64,000 nt of DNA from Streptomyces endocoffeicus (GTDB lineage: Bacteria > Actinomycetota > Actinomycetes > Streptomycetales > Streptomycetaceae), in NCBI RefSeq assembly GCF_016741935.1, contig NZ_JAERRG010000001.1, forward strand, positions 1,240,001-1,304,000. The letters run 5' to 3'. The notes below the pieces were generated by a model, which was not told the DNA's origin, did no database searches, and saw only the letters and a program-made list of their open reading frames with translations. Positions within the stretch are counted from its first letter, which is position 1. Every line of letters begins with the position of its first letter. Made by a program: the position numbers and the translations under genes. This document shows positions 51,801 to 64,000 of the stretch, in pieces.

Positions 51801-54800
51801 TCGGAGAGGAGGCCGGTGGCGTGGTGGCGCCAGGCGGCCGGGGCGTCCAGGGCGTCGCCGCCCTCGTCGGCGGGGCGCGAGGCGACGGTGACCGTCCGTC
51901 GTCCGGCCTCGTCGGGCGGGGTGACGGCGAGCTGGATCCGTACCGCGCCGGAGGCGGGCAGGATCAGCGGTGTCTCCAGGGTGAGGTCGTCGACCAGCTC
52001 GCAGCCGGTGTGCGCGGCGGCGAGGAGGCCCAGCTCCAGCAGGGCCGTACCGGGCAGGGGGACGCTGTCCGCGATGGTGTGGTCGGCGAGCCAGGCGTGG
52101 GTGTGCGCGGACAGCCGTCCGGTGAGCAGCAGCCCGCCGTCGGGCGTTTCCACGGCGGCCTGGAGCAGGGGATGTCCGGTGGCGCCGAGGCCGACGGCGC
52201 GTACGTCGGCGGTGGCGTTCGGGACGGGCCGCCAGTACCGCTGCCGCTGGAACCGGTAGGTGGGCAGGTCGACATGGCCCGCCTCCTCGGGGAGGGCGGC
52301 GGCGAAGTCGACCGTACCGCCGTCGATGTGTGTGAGGGCGAGTGCGGTCAGCAGCGTACGGGGCTCGTCGCGGCCCGGACGCAGGGCGGTGGCCAACACG
52401 GGCGCGGGGTCGGGGGTGTCGGGGGTGTCGGGGGTGTCTGGGGTGTCTGGGGTGTCGGCGGCCAGGGCGTCCTGGGCCATGGTGGTGAGGACGGCGTCCG
52501 GGCCGAGTTCGAGGTAGCGCGTCACGCCCTCGCCGCGCAGGGTGCGCAGCCCGTCGTGGAACCGTACGGGCTCGCTGACGTGGCGCACCCAGTACTCGGG
52601 GTCTCGGAGCTGCTCGGGGTCGGCCTGCCGGCCGGTGACGTTGGAGATCACCGGGATGCGCGGTGCGTGGTAGGTGAGCCGCCGCGCCACCTCGCGGAAG
52701 TCGTCGAGCATGGGGGCCAGGAGGGGCGAGTGGAAGGCGTGGCTGACCCGGAGCCGCTTGGTGCGGTGCCCTCGTTCCTTCAGGGTGCGGGCGATCTCGT
52801 CGACGGTTTCGGCGGCTCCGGACACGACCACCGAGGTGGGGCCGTTGACCGCGGCGAGCGCCACGTGGTCCTCACGGCCCGCGAGCAGGGGGAGGACCTG
52901 CTCCTCGGTGGCTTCGACGGCGGCCATGGCGCCGCCGGAGGGCAGCGCCTGCATCAACCGGCCGCGGGCGGCCACCAGTTCGCAGGCGTCCGGCAGGGAC
53001 AGCACACCCGCCACATGCGCGGCCACCAGTTCGCCGACGGAGTGTCCGGTCAGGAACGAGGGGGTGAGGCCGAACGACTCGACGAGCCGGAAGAGCGCCG
53101 TCTCCAGGGCGAAGAGGGCCGCCTGCGTCACACCGGTGCCGTGCAGGGCCCGCGCCTGGTCGGTGTCCTCCGCCGCGAAGAGGATCTCGCGGAGCGGCCG
53201 GCCGGGCAGCGGATCGAGATGGGCGCAGACCTCGTCCAGGGTGGCGGCGAACACCTCGTAGGTCCGGTACAGCTCACGGCCCATACCGGGCCGCTGGCTG
53301 CCCTGACCGGTGAACATGAAGGCGGTGCCGCCGGAGCGGGTGGCCGCCGTGGCCCGGATCAGCCCGGGGTGGCTCTCGTCATCGGCCAGCGCCCGCACGG
53401 CGGCCAGCAGTTCGTCGCGGTCCTCGCCGATGGCCACGGCCCGGTGTTCGAAGGCCGAGCGGGTATGGGCCAGCGACCAGCCCACATCGGCCACGGGCAG
53501 CCCGGGGTGGGCGGTGAGATGGGCGGCGAGCGCCTCGGCCTGGCCCCGTAACGCCTGGCCGGTACGGGCGGACACCACCCAGGGCACCACACGGCGGTCC
53601 GGCGTGGCCGTGTCCGCGGCGGTCGGCCCGGGAGTCCCGTCCGATGTGAAGGGCGCGTCGTCGGGGGGCTGTTCGAGCAGCAGATGGGCATTGGTCCCGG
53701 AGATGCCGAAGGAGGACACCGCGGCCCGGCGGGGCCGTTCGCCACGCGGCCACCCGACGGCTTCGGTGAGCAGGCGTACGGTGCCGGTGTCCCATGCCAC
53801 GTGGGGCGTGGGCTGCTCGACGTTCAAGGTGGCGGGCAGCGTCTCATGCCGCATCGCCATGATCATCTTGATGACACCGGCCACGCCCGCGGCGCCCTGA
53901 GTGTGTCCGATGTTGGACTTGACCGACCCCAGCCACAGCGGCCGGTCCTCGGTCCGGTCCCGTCCGTAGGTGGCGAGCAGCGCATGGGCCTCGATGGGGT
54001 CGCCGAGGCGGGTTCCGGTGCCATGCGCCTCCACCGCGTCCACCTCGGCCGGGGACAGCCGTGCGTTCGCCAACGCCCGGAGGATGACGCGCTGTTGGGC
54101 GGGTCCGTTGGGCGCGGTCAGCCCGTTGGAGGCGCCGTCCTGGTTGACGGCCGAGCCACGGATCACGGCCAGCACCGGATGGCCGTGGCGCCGCGCGTCG
54201 GACAGCCGCTCCAGCAGCACCAGGCCCACGCCCTCGGAGAAGGCGGTGCCGTCGGCGTCGGCGGAGAACGCCTTGCACCGGCCGTCGGGAGCCAGCCCAC
54301 GCTGCCGGGAGAACTCGGTGAAGACGTTCGGGATGGCCATCACCGTCACCCCACCCGCCAGGGCCAGGGTGCACTCGCCCTGCCGCAGCGCCTGGCAGGC
54401 CAGGTGCATCGACACCAGCGAGGACGAGCACGCCGTGTCCACCGTGACGGCCGGCCCCTCCAGGCCGAGGGTGTACGCCACCCGGCCGGAGAGCACGCTG
54501 GGCGCGTTGCCCGTCACCAGATAGCCCTCGGCGCTCTTCTCGATGTGCGGGGTGCCGAAGCCGGGCAGCGCGGTCCCGGCGTACACGCCCGTCGAGGTGC
54601 CCTTCAGCGAGACCGGGTCGATTCCGGCGCGTTCGAGGAGCTCCCAGGACACCTCCAGCAGCAGCCGCTGCTGCGGGTCGATGACCAGCGCCTCGCGCGG
54701 GCTGATCCCGAAGAACTCGGGGTCGAAGCGGTCGGCGTCGTAGAGGAAACCGCCCTCGCGGGCATGACTGGTGCCGGGGTGGTCCGGGTCCGGGTGGAAC

Positions 54801-55045
54801 AGCCCCTCCAGGTCCCAGCCGCGGTCGTCGGGGAACTCCCCCATCGCATGCGCGCCGGAGGCCAGAAGCCGCCACAGCGCCTCGGGCGAGTCGGCGCCGC
54901 CGGGGTAGCGGCATGCCATGCCGACCACGGCCACCGGCTCCTCGGAGCGGTCCTCCAGCTCGCGCAGCCGCTGACGCGTTTCGTGCAGATCGCCTGCCAC
55001 TCGCCTCAGATAGTCGACCAGCTTCTCTTCATTAGCGTGCGTCAC
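42863..55045 (-). CDS. Modular PKS, modules M3 (KS-AT-DH-KR-ACP) and M4 (KS-AT-DH-ER-KR-ACP)
   Basis: A 4060-residue bimodular protein with GTG start at 55045. The start matches the position and upstream GCCGGGTGA of the sister genes and gives the docking head [14 protein letters not shown]3: KS Cys about 206, AT Ser 669 (GHSVGE) with HAFH (malonyl), DH about 988 ([15 protein letters not shown]), B-type KR about 1475-1620, ACP about 1781. M3 is the most divergent module of the set in AT and DH. M4: KS Cys about 2019, AT Ser about 2475 (GHSQGE) with YASH (methylmalonyl), DH about 2790 ([10 protein letters not shown]), ER about 3290-3560 with Tyr in VVGMYPG and TGGVG, B-type KR about 3620-3765, ACP about 3934. 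Expected products: an unbranched alkene, then a methyl-branched saturated unit. The tail FELIDRELP pairs with the TEEKLRQYL head of the next protein. Confidence 0.96.
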   Translation of the reverse strand: MTHANEEKLVDYLRRVAGDLHETRQRLRELEDRSEEPVAVVGMACRYPGGADSPEALWRLLASGAHAMGEFPDDRGWDLEGLFHPDPDHPGTSHAREGGFLYDADRFDPEFFGISPREALVIDPQQRLLLEVSWELLERAGIDPVSLKGTSTGVYAGTALPGFGTPHIEKSAEGYLVTGNAPSVLSGRVAYTLGLEGPAVTVDTACSSSLVSMHLACQALRQGECTLALAGGVTVMAIPNVFTEFSRQRGLAPDGRCKAFSADADGTAFSEGVGLVLLERLSDARRHGHPVLAVIRGSAVNQDGASNGLTAPNGPAQQRVILRALANARLSPAEVDAVEAHGTGTRLGDPIEAHALLATYGRDRTEDRPLWLGSVKSNIGHTQGAAGVAGVIKMIMAMRHETLPATLNVEQPTPHVAWDTGTVRLLTEAVGWPRGERPRRAAVSSFGISGTNAHLLLEQPPDDAPFTSDGTPGPTAADTATPDRRVVPWVVSARTGQALRGQAEALAAHLTAHPGLPVADVGWSLAHTRSAFEHRAVAIGEDRDELLAAVRALADDESHPGLIRATAATRSGGTAFMFTGQGSQRPGMGRELYRTYEVFAATLDEVCAHLDPLPGRPLREILFAAEDTDQARALHGTGVTQAALFALETALFRLVESFGLTPSFLTGHSVGELVAAHVAGVLSLPDACELVAARGRLMQALPSGGAMAAVEATEEQVLPLLAGREDHVALAAVNGPTSVVVSGAAETVDEIARTLKERGHRTKRLRVSHAFHSPLLAPMLDDFREVARRLTYHAPRIPVISNVTGRQADPEQLRDPEYWVRHVSEPVRFHDGLRTLRGEGVTRYLELGPDAVLTTMAQDALAADTPDTPDTPDTPDTPDPAPVLATALRPGRDEPRTLLTALALTHIDGGTVDFAAALPEEAGHVDLPTYRFQRQRYWRPVPNATADVRAVGLGATGHPLLQAAVETPDGGLLLTGRLSAHTHAWLADHTIADSVPLPGTALLELGLLAAAHTGCELVDDLTLETPLILPASGAVRIQLAVTPPDEAGRRTVTVASRPADEGGDALDAPAAWRHHATGLLSDATPPPPDDEPPATAWPPAGAVPVDVADLYERLAAQGYAYGPAFRGLHSAWRLGEEMFAEVRLAPEQRGEADGYGLHPALLDSALHPVEELFGRFAGLDRLGGDHAPDGAAGTVRLPFSFGGVRLFATGATRLRVRITPTAPDTITLRLTDDHGAPVATIDALGLREISADRWRSARAATADAPLYRLDWQPYPVSADTAPPSASWAIVGSQNPDPALPAHPDLAALRAALDGGQAAPDIVVLECPGAPDTSSHPDGTPARVRAVVHHVLDALRTWLTDERFSGARLVIATRGAVATGPGDGPADLAAAPVWGLVRAAQAEHPERILLLDLDDDPASRDALRTVLPAAVAAAESEVAVRAGTAHVPRLVTVRPDQDTPPRLLDPDGTALITGGTGALGRLVARHLVAAHGARHLLLVSRRGGITEDIDAFADELTALGAADVRVTACDAADPEALADLLATLPEAHPLTAVIHAAGVLDDGVVTAMTPEQLDTVLAPKLDAAWHLHRLTRDMDPAAFVMFSSAASIMGNGGQANYAAANMFLNALAEHRRAEGRTAHTLAWGLLASAGGMTGHLDDADLARMARSGIASVSNEQAPALLDAALTTDHPTLVPARFDLAALRTRAAAGPLPPVLRRLVHVPTRAARNTGSGSLSGRLAGLSTEEQNRLIGELVRDQVATVLAHPAPEAIDLGRAFQDLGFDSLTALDLRNRLNAATGTRIPATVIFDYPTPDALVRFLRERLVGAPAGTPLPTTPVVVATDDDPIAIVGMACRYPGGVGSPEELWRLVAEGVDAIGEFPADRGWDLGGLFDPDPDHIGTSYAREGGFLYEAPRFDAEFFGISPREALATDPQQRLLLETAWQAFESAGIDPVSLRGSRSAVITGVMYDDYGSRFLGRTPEGVEGRLMTGSTPSIASGRVAFTFGLEGPAVTVDTACSSSLVAMHLAAQALRQGECTLALAGGVTVMATPNTFVEFSRQRGLAPDGRCKPFAAAADGTGWGEGIGLLVLERLSDARRNGREVLAVIRGSAVNQDGASNGLTAPNGPSQQRVIRQALATARLSPADIDVVEAHGTGTTLGDPIEAQALLATYGQERPEGRPLWLGSIKSNIGHTQAAAGVAGVIKMVLAMRHGLLPASLHVDEPSPHVEWDDGGVRLLAEAVEWPTGERPRRAGVSSFGISGTNAHVILEQADRADRADRAERTVPVPESGGPRVVPWVLSARGAGALRDQARALAARLATGPSAAPVEVGWSLIRSRTLFDHRAVVVGESRAELMAAVEALAADETHPGVVHTGTAATTGGAGPVLVFPGQGSQWIGMGAGLLAASPVFAARVAECERALAPHVDWSLTDVLRGVDGAGDLSRVDVVQPVLWAVMVSLAAVWAGHGVRPAAVVGHSQGEIAAACVAGALTLEDGARIVALRSRALRQLAGGGAMASLGVGQEQATELLSGLGDRAAAVVVAAVNGPASTVVSGPPEQVAAAVAACRDTGERARMIEVDYASHSPQVDEIAEELAELLRGVEPVEAPASGVVFYSTVTGARADGSVLDTGYWVRNLRERVRFAEAIQALLADGHRVFIEASTHPVLTVGMQESFEEAGFPAATVPTLRRDHGDLAQLVRSLAQAFTAGIDVDWTTLFPTDPAPRTVPLPTYAFQRERYWLEGTAGRGGDPTDLGLVSADHPLLGAAVELADGSTHLLTGRLTAGGGEGWLGEHVVAGARLVPGAAQVEWALRAADEAGCGTVEELALQVPLVLPDTGGLRVQVVVGEAADDGRRDVRVYSRPDRDTETTAAPVWVCHAVGVVGPHGESAPRTSGAWPPPSAEAVDTDGFYERAEAAGYGYGPAFQGVRKLWRDGADVLAEVALPEAAGDRAGFGIHPALLDAALHPASLLDRTDRTDQPDQPEEQHDDGRVWLPFAWNGVSLWAAGATTVRVRLSPREQGADGERALRIAVADAVGEPVLTVDSLVLRPARVDQLRTAGRGAVDGMFTLDWIPLSEPAPGADTGLPQPVAGDGGWVALGSEDLDWAPSGVIRHPDLESLVAAIDAGTPVPSVALTAVPASTTAVDIGAAEADALAAVRRTLDLLRGWLAEPRLAESRLAVVTHGAVAAGGPVAEDPGSGAVDTAGAAVWGLLRSAQAENPDRFILLDRDPHGAPDPDEIGAAVLDGVLRAVALDEPQVAVGAGRVWAPRLMRAGGPGSGGLVGPVAQPAWRLAVEGASTVANVTPVACPEVLEPLGPGEVRIAVHAAGMNFRDALIVVGMYPGGGVFRGSEGAGVVVDIGPEVTGLAVGDRVMGLFEGAFGPWAVADARMVVPVPDGWSFRQAAAVPVVFLTAWYGLVDLAGLRNGETVLIHAATGGVGMAAVHIARHLGAEVYATASPGKHGVLEGMGIDQAHRASSRDLDFEEVFREATSGRGVDVVLNSLAGPFVDASLRLLADGGRLSEMGKTDIRDPEHLAAVRTGIRYRAFDLVPDAGPDRIGEMLNELSGLFATGVLRPAPVRPWPLSRARDALRQLSQAKHTGKLVLDVPAAVDPDGTVLITGGTGTLGAYIAEHLVRAWGIGHLLLVSRRGPDAPGARDLATRLEGLGARVRVAAADVTDASTVAELVAGVDPEHPLTGVIHATGVLDDAVVTAQTPERLARVWTAKATAAAHLHTATAHLRLGVFVLFSSAAGTLGSPGQANYAAANAFCDALAAHRRAAGLPGVSIAWGLWADASGMTGHLAEADLARMSRTGVAALSTRHGLALLDAAVQHGGAHLVAAQVDPRTLAGLPADSLPATLRALAATGGGGGAGRRTAAAAGEGAQVDWGARLAGLSTAERHRLVLNLVRGHAATVLGHADVDAVQAEASFKELGFDSLTAVELRNRLAAATGLRLPAGMVFDYPEAAVLADYLLERLAPGDGATPGRDAVDPVLGELARLDTTLATLDTDDEGRQRIAQRLGALLAKWNGGGSGDPVGATGFDALEAASDDEMFELIDRELP
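48208..48237. repeat. 9-bp tandem repeat in the M4 KS-AT linker
   Basis: Three copies of CGGCCCGGT plus a partial copy, encoding (Ala-Asp-Arg)n between KS and AT of M4. Confidence 0.9.
52413..52457. repeat. 9-bp tandem repeat encoding (Asp-Thr-Pro)5 in the M3 AT
   Basis: Five copies of a GGGTGTC[G/T]G-type unit. They encode [15 protein letters not shown] near the end of the AT domain, between MAQDALAA and [12 protein letters not shown]. Confidence 0.9.
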
Positions 55046-55086
55046 GGAGGATCACCCGGCCTTCAGCGAAGGGCGCGCCACGTTGT

Positions 55087-61809
<6,723 letters not shown>

Positions 61810-61850
61810 GAGGGTCACCCGGCCTTCAGCGATCGTCGCGCCCGGCACAT

Positions 61851-64000
61851 TCAGGACACACCAAGCTCGTTGTCAATAAACTCAAGGACCTGATCCGCGG
61901 AGGCGGACTCCAGCCTTTGGGCCGCGCTCATCTCATCCGTCGGCTGCCGCGGCAATTGCGTGCTCGGAGGGACGATCGCGGTGGGGGTGGCGTCGGTACC
62001 GTCGGAGGTCAGCCGTCGCACAAGATGGTGGGCGATGCCCTCCGGGGTCGGATGTCTGAAGATCAGGGCCGCGGGCAGCCGCAGGCCCGTGGCGGCCGCG
62101 AGGCGATCGCGCAGTTCGACGGCGGTCAGGGACTCGAAGCCCAGTTCCTTGAAACTGGCGTCCGCGTGCACCGCCTCGGCATCGGTGTGCCCCAGCACGG
62201 TGGCGGCGTGGTCGCGCACCAGGCCGAGGAGGGTGCGGTACCGCTCCACGGCCGACAGCCGCGCCAGCCGGGCGGCCCAGTCGACGGACGACACGCCGGT
62301 GACGGCAGCGGCGGCGCGCCGCCGTACGCTTCCGCCACCAGCACTCTCGGTCGCCACTCGGCCGGTGTTCAGGGACCGCAGCTGATCGGCGTCGGCGGGG
62401 CGCAGCACCAGCGCGTCGATCGTCAGCACCGGGGCGCCCACGGCATCCGCGACGACGACCCTCAGTTCACGCTCACCGTCGGCCCCGGCGGTCTGCGGAC
62501 GGGGGATGAGCCGGACGCGTACGGCGGTGGCCTCGGCCGCCCACAGAGACACACCGCTGATGGTGAACGGCAGCCACATCCGGCCGTTGTCCTCCTCCCC
62601 CTGGGTCCGGTCCGTCCGGTCCATCCGGTCCATCCCGTCCGTCAGCAGCGTCGGATGCAGCACCGCGTCCAGCAGGGCGGGGTGAATCCCGAACCCACCG
62701 GGCTCTCCCGCGGCCTTGGGCAGCTCCACATCGGCCAGCAGATCCGCGCCGTCCCGCCACACCGCGCGCAGCCCCTGGAACGCGGCGCCGTAGGCGTATC
62801 CGGATGCGGCGATCCGTGCGTAGAACCCGTCGGTGTCCACCGGCCGCGCTCCGGACGGAGGCCAGGTCCCGGGCAACTCCCCCGACCGGCTTTCCGGTAC
62901 GGCGGGGCCGAGGACGCCCACGGCATGGCACATCCAGTCGGTGTCGCCACCCGCGCGAAGGCCGTCGTCGGGGAGGGAGTAGAGCGCGATGTCGCGGCGT
63001 CCGTCGTCGACGGGTGGGCCCACCACCACCTGGACACACCGGCCGCCCGTCGCGGGCATCACCAGCGGCAGCCGCAGCGCGAGCTCCTCCACCGCACCGC
63101 AGCCGGCCTCGTCGGCGGCCCGCAGCGCCCACTCCACCAGCGCGGCGCCGGGCACCAGGGCCACGCCCGCCACCACATGGTCGGCGAGCCAGCCGTGCGT
63201 CCGCGGGGAGATACGTCCGGTCAGCACATGGCCACTGCCGTCGGCGAGCCGCACCGCGGCGCCCAGCAGCGGATGGTCCGCGGCCACCAGGCCGAGGGCG
63301 CCGGGGTCCCCCGCGCGCCCGCCGGGGGCGTCCAGCCAGTAGCGTCGACGCTGGAAGGCGTACGTGGGCAGATCGACCGTACGGGGCGCGGGGTCGGCCG
63401 GGAAGGCGGCCGACCAGTCCACCTCGGCCCCGGCGATGAACGCCTGCGCGACCGACTTGGTCAGCTGGGCCGAGTCCCCGTGGTCGCGCCGCAGGGTGGG
63501 CACCGCGGCGGCGCCGACCTCGGCGTGCTCGAAGCTCTCCCGCATCGCCATGGTGAGGACGGGGTGGGTGCTGGCCTCGATGAACACCCGATGCCCAGCC
63601 GCCAGCGACGCCTCGACGGCATCGGCGAACCGCACCCGCTCCCGCAGATTCCGCACCCAGTAGTCCGTGTTCAGGAGGGAAACATCGGTCCGGCCACCGG
63701 TCACGGTGGAGTAGAACACCACTCCGGACGAGGGCGTCCCGACCGGCTCAACTCCCCTGAGCAGCTCGGCGAGTTCCTCGGCGAGCTCATCGACCTGGGG
63801 ACTGTGCGAGGCGTAGTCCACCTCGATCATCCGCGCCCGCTCACCCGCCTCCTGGCAGGCGGCCATCACAGCGGCCACCTGCTCCGGCGGCCCGGACACC
63901 ACCGTGGACTCGGGCCCGTTCACCACCGCCACCACGACCGCGGCGGCCCGGTCGCCGAGCCCGGTCAGCAGCTCCTCGGCCCGCTCATGGCCCAGTGCCA
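61851..64000 (-). CDS. Modular PKS, module M1, 5' truncated: AT(methylmalonyl)-DH-ACP, KR absent
   Basis: About 715 C-terminal residues are visible; the gene runs off the right edge inside the AT. YASH lies near 63820, predicting methylmalonyl-CoA. The DH keeps both motifs ([10 protein letters not shown] near 63175; DAVLH near 62665). Directly after the DH C-terminal region ([17 protein letters not shown], near 62365) comes the pre-ACP linker ([10 protein letters not shown]) and the ACP ([10 protein letters not shown], Ser near 62132). KR and ER are therefore missing. Without a KR the DH has no hydroxyl to remove, so a beta-ketone is predicted. The ACP has Glu in place of the usual Asp before the Ser. 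The tail FIDNELGVS is a docking helix of the class paired with NEEKLV heads. The KS and any further modules lie outside. Confidence 0.93.
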   Translation of the reverse strand, partial: ALGHERAEELLTGLGDRAAAVVVAVVNGPESTVVSGPPEQVAAVMAACQEAGERARMIEVDYASHSPQVDELAEELAELLRGVEPVGTPSSGVVFYSTVTGGRTDVSLLNTDYWVRNLRERVRFADAVEASLAAGHRVFIEASTHPVLTMAMRESFEHAEVGAAAVPTLRRDHGDSAQLTKSVAQAFIAGAEVDWSAAFPADPAPRTVDLPTYAFQRRRYWLDAPGGRAGDPGALGLVAADHPLLGAAVRLADGSGHVLTGRISPRTHGWLADHVVAGVALVPGAALVEWALRAADEAGCGAVEELALRLPLVMPATGGRCVQVVVGPPVDDGRRDIALYSLPDDGLRAGGDTDWMCHAVGVLGPAVPESRSGELPGTWPPSGARPVDTDGFYARIAASGYAYGAAFQGLRAVWRDGADLLADVELPKAAGEPGGFGIHPALLDAVLHPTLLTDGMDRMDRTDRTQGEEDNGRMWLPFTISGVSLWAAEATAVRVRLIPRPQTAGADGERELRVVVADAVGAPVLTIDALVLRPADADQLRSLNTGRVATESAGGGSVRRRAAAAVTGVSSVDWAARLARLSAVERYRTLLGLVRDHAATVLGHTDAEAVHADASFKELGFESLTAVELRDRLAAATGLRLPAALIFRHPTPEGIAHHLVRRLTSDGTDATPTAIVPPSTQLPRQPTDEMSAAQRLESASADQVLEFIDNELGVS

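Noticed and set aside
18316..55045. DH motif HxxxG read as HxxxD in M3, M5 and M8, suggesting inactive DHs
   Set aside because: Asp at this position (as in HAVxDTVLLP) is common in working actinomycete DHs, and the His and the second DxxxH motif are intact.

Overview
The window is very GC-rich DNA from an actinomycete, almost certainly a Streptomyces. It is dominated by modular type I polyketide synthase (PKS) genes. The evidence taken together points to a polyether ionophore-type cluster. I could not match it to a named compound from memory.

Layout. Positions 1-2922 (+) hold the 3' end of a PKS-like protein whose AT-like and KR-like domains have both lost catalytic residues, followed by a discrete acyl carrier protein. 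This resembles the KSX/ACPX chain-transfer pair of polyether clusters. A strong hairpin terminator separates them from a convergent cytochrome P450 gene (3014-4273, -). Divergent from the P450 is a NanE/MonCII-type alpha/beta-hydrolase thioesterase (4446-5312, +). A TetR regulator (5340-6035, -) and a divergent seven-kilobase cassette follow: an Amidohydrolase_3 enzyme and a complete five-gene dipeptide/oligopeptide-type ABC importer with start/stop overlaps (6163-13242, +). A perfect 17-bp hairpin at 13246-13282 closes the cassette against the large PKS operon. That operon fills 13282-64000 on the minus strand and is read right to left.

PKS order, called here M1 to M9: partial protein at the right edge (M1: AT-DH-ACP visible, no KR); 2240 aa (M2: KS-AT-DH-ER-KR-ACP); 4060 aa (M3: KS-AT-DH-KR-ACP; M4: full reduction); 4129 aa (M5: DH-KR; M6: full); 4032 aa (M7: DH-KR; M8: full); 1666 aa (M9: KS-AT-KR-ACP, KR probably dead). 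AT motifs predict methylmalonyl-CoA everywhere except M3 and M6 (malonyl-CoA). Reduction alternates: keto, CH2, alkene, CH2, alkene, CH2, alkene, CH2, keto. Read collinearly this gives an acid with a C3 ketone, alkenes at C6=C7, C10=C11 and C14=C15 spaced as 1,5-dienes, and a C19 ketone. This is the sort of polyene that polyether epoxidases and epoxide hydrolases convert to ring systems. No PKS protein here carries a thioesterase domain, which fits transfer to the discrete ACP and release by the separate thioesterase. The epoxidase, epoxide hydrolases and loading module are not in the window.

No gap between genes exceeds 300 bp. The largest are 172 bp (4274-4445), 127 bp (6036-6162) and 91 bp (2923-3013). 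I saw no tRNA, rRNA, CRISPR array, insertion sequence or attachment site.
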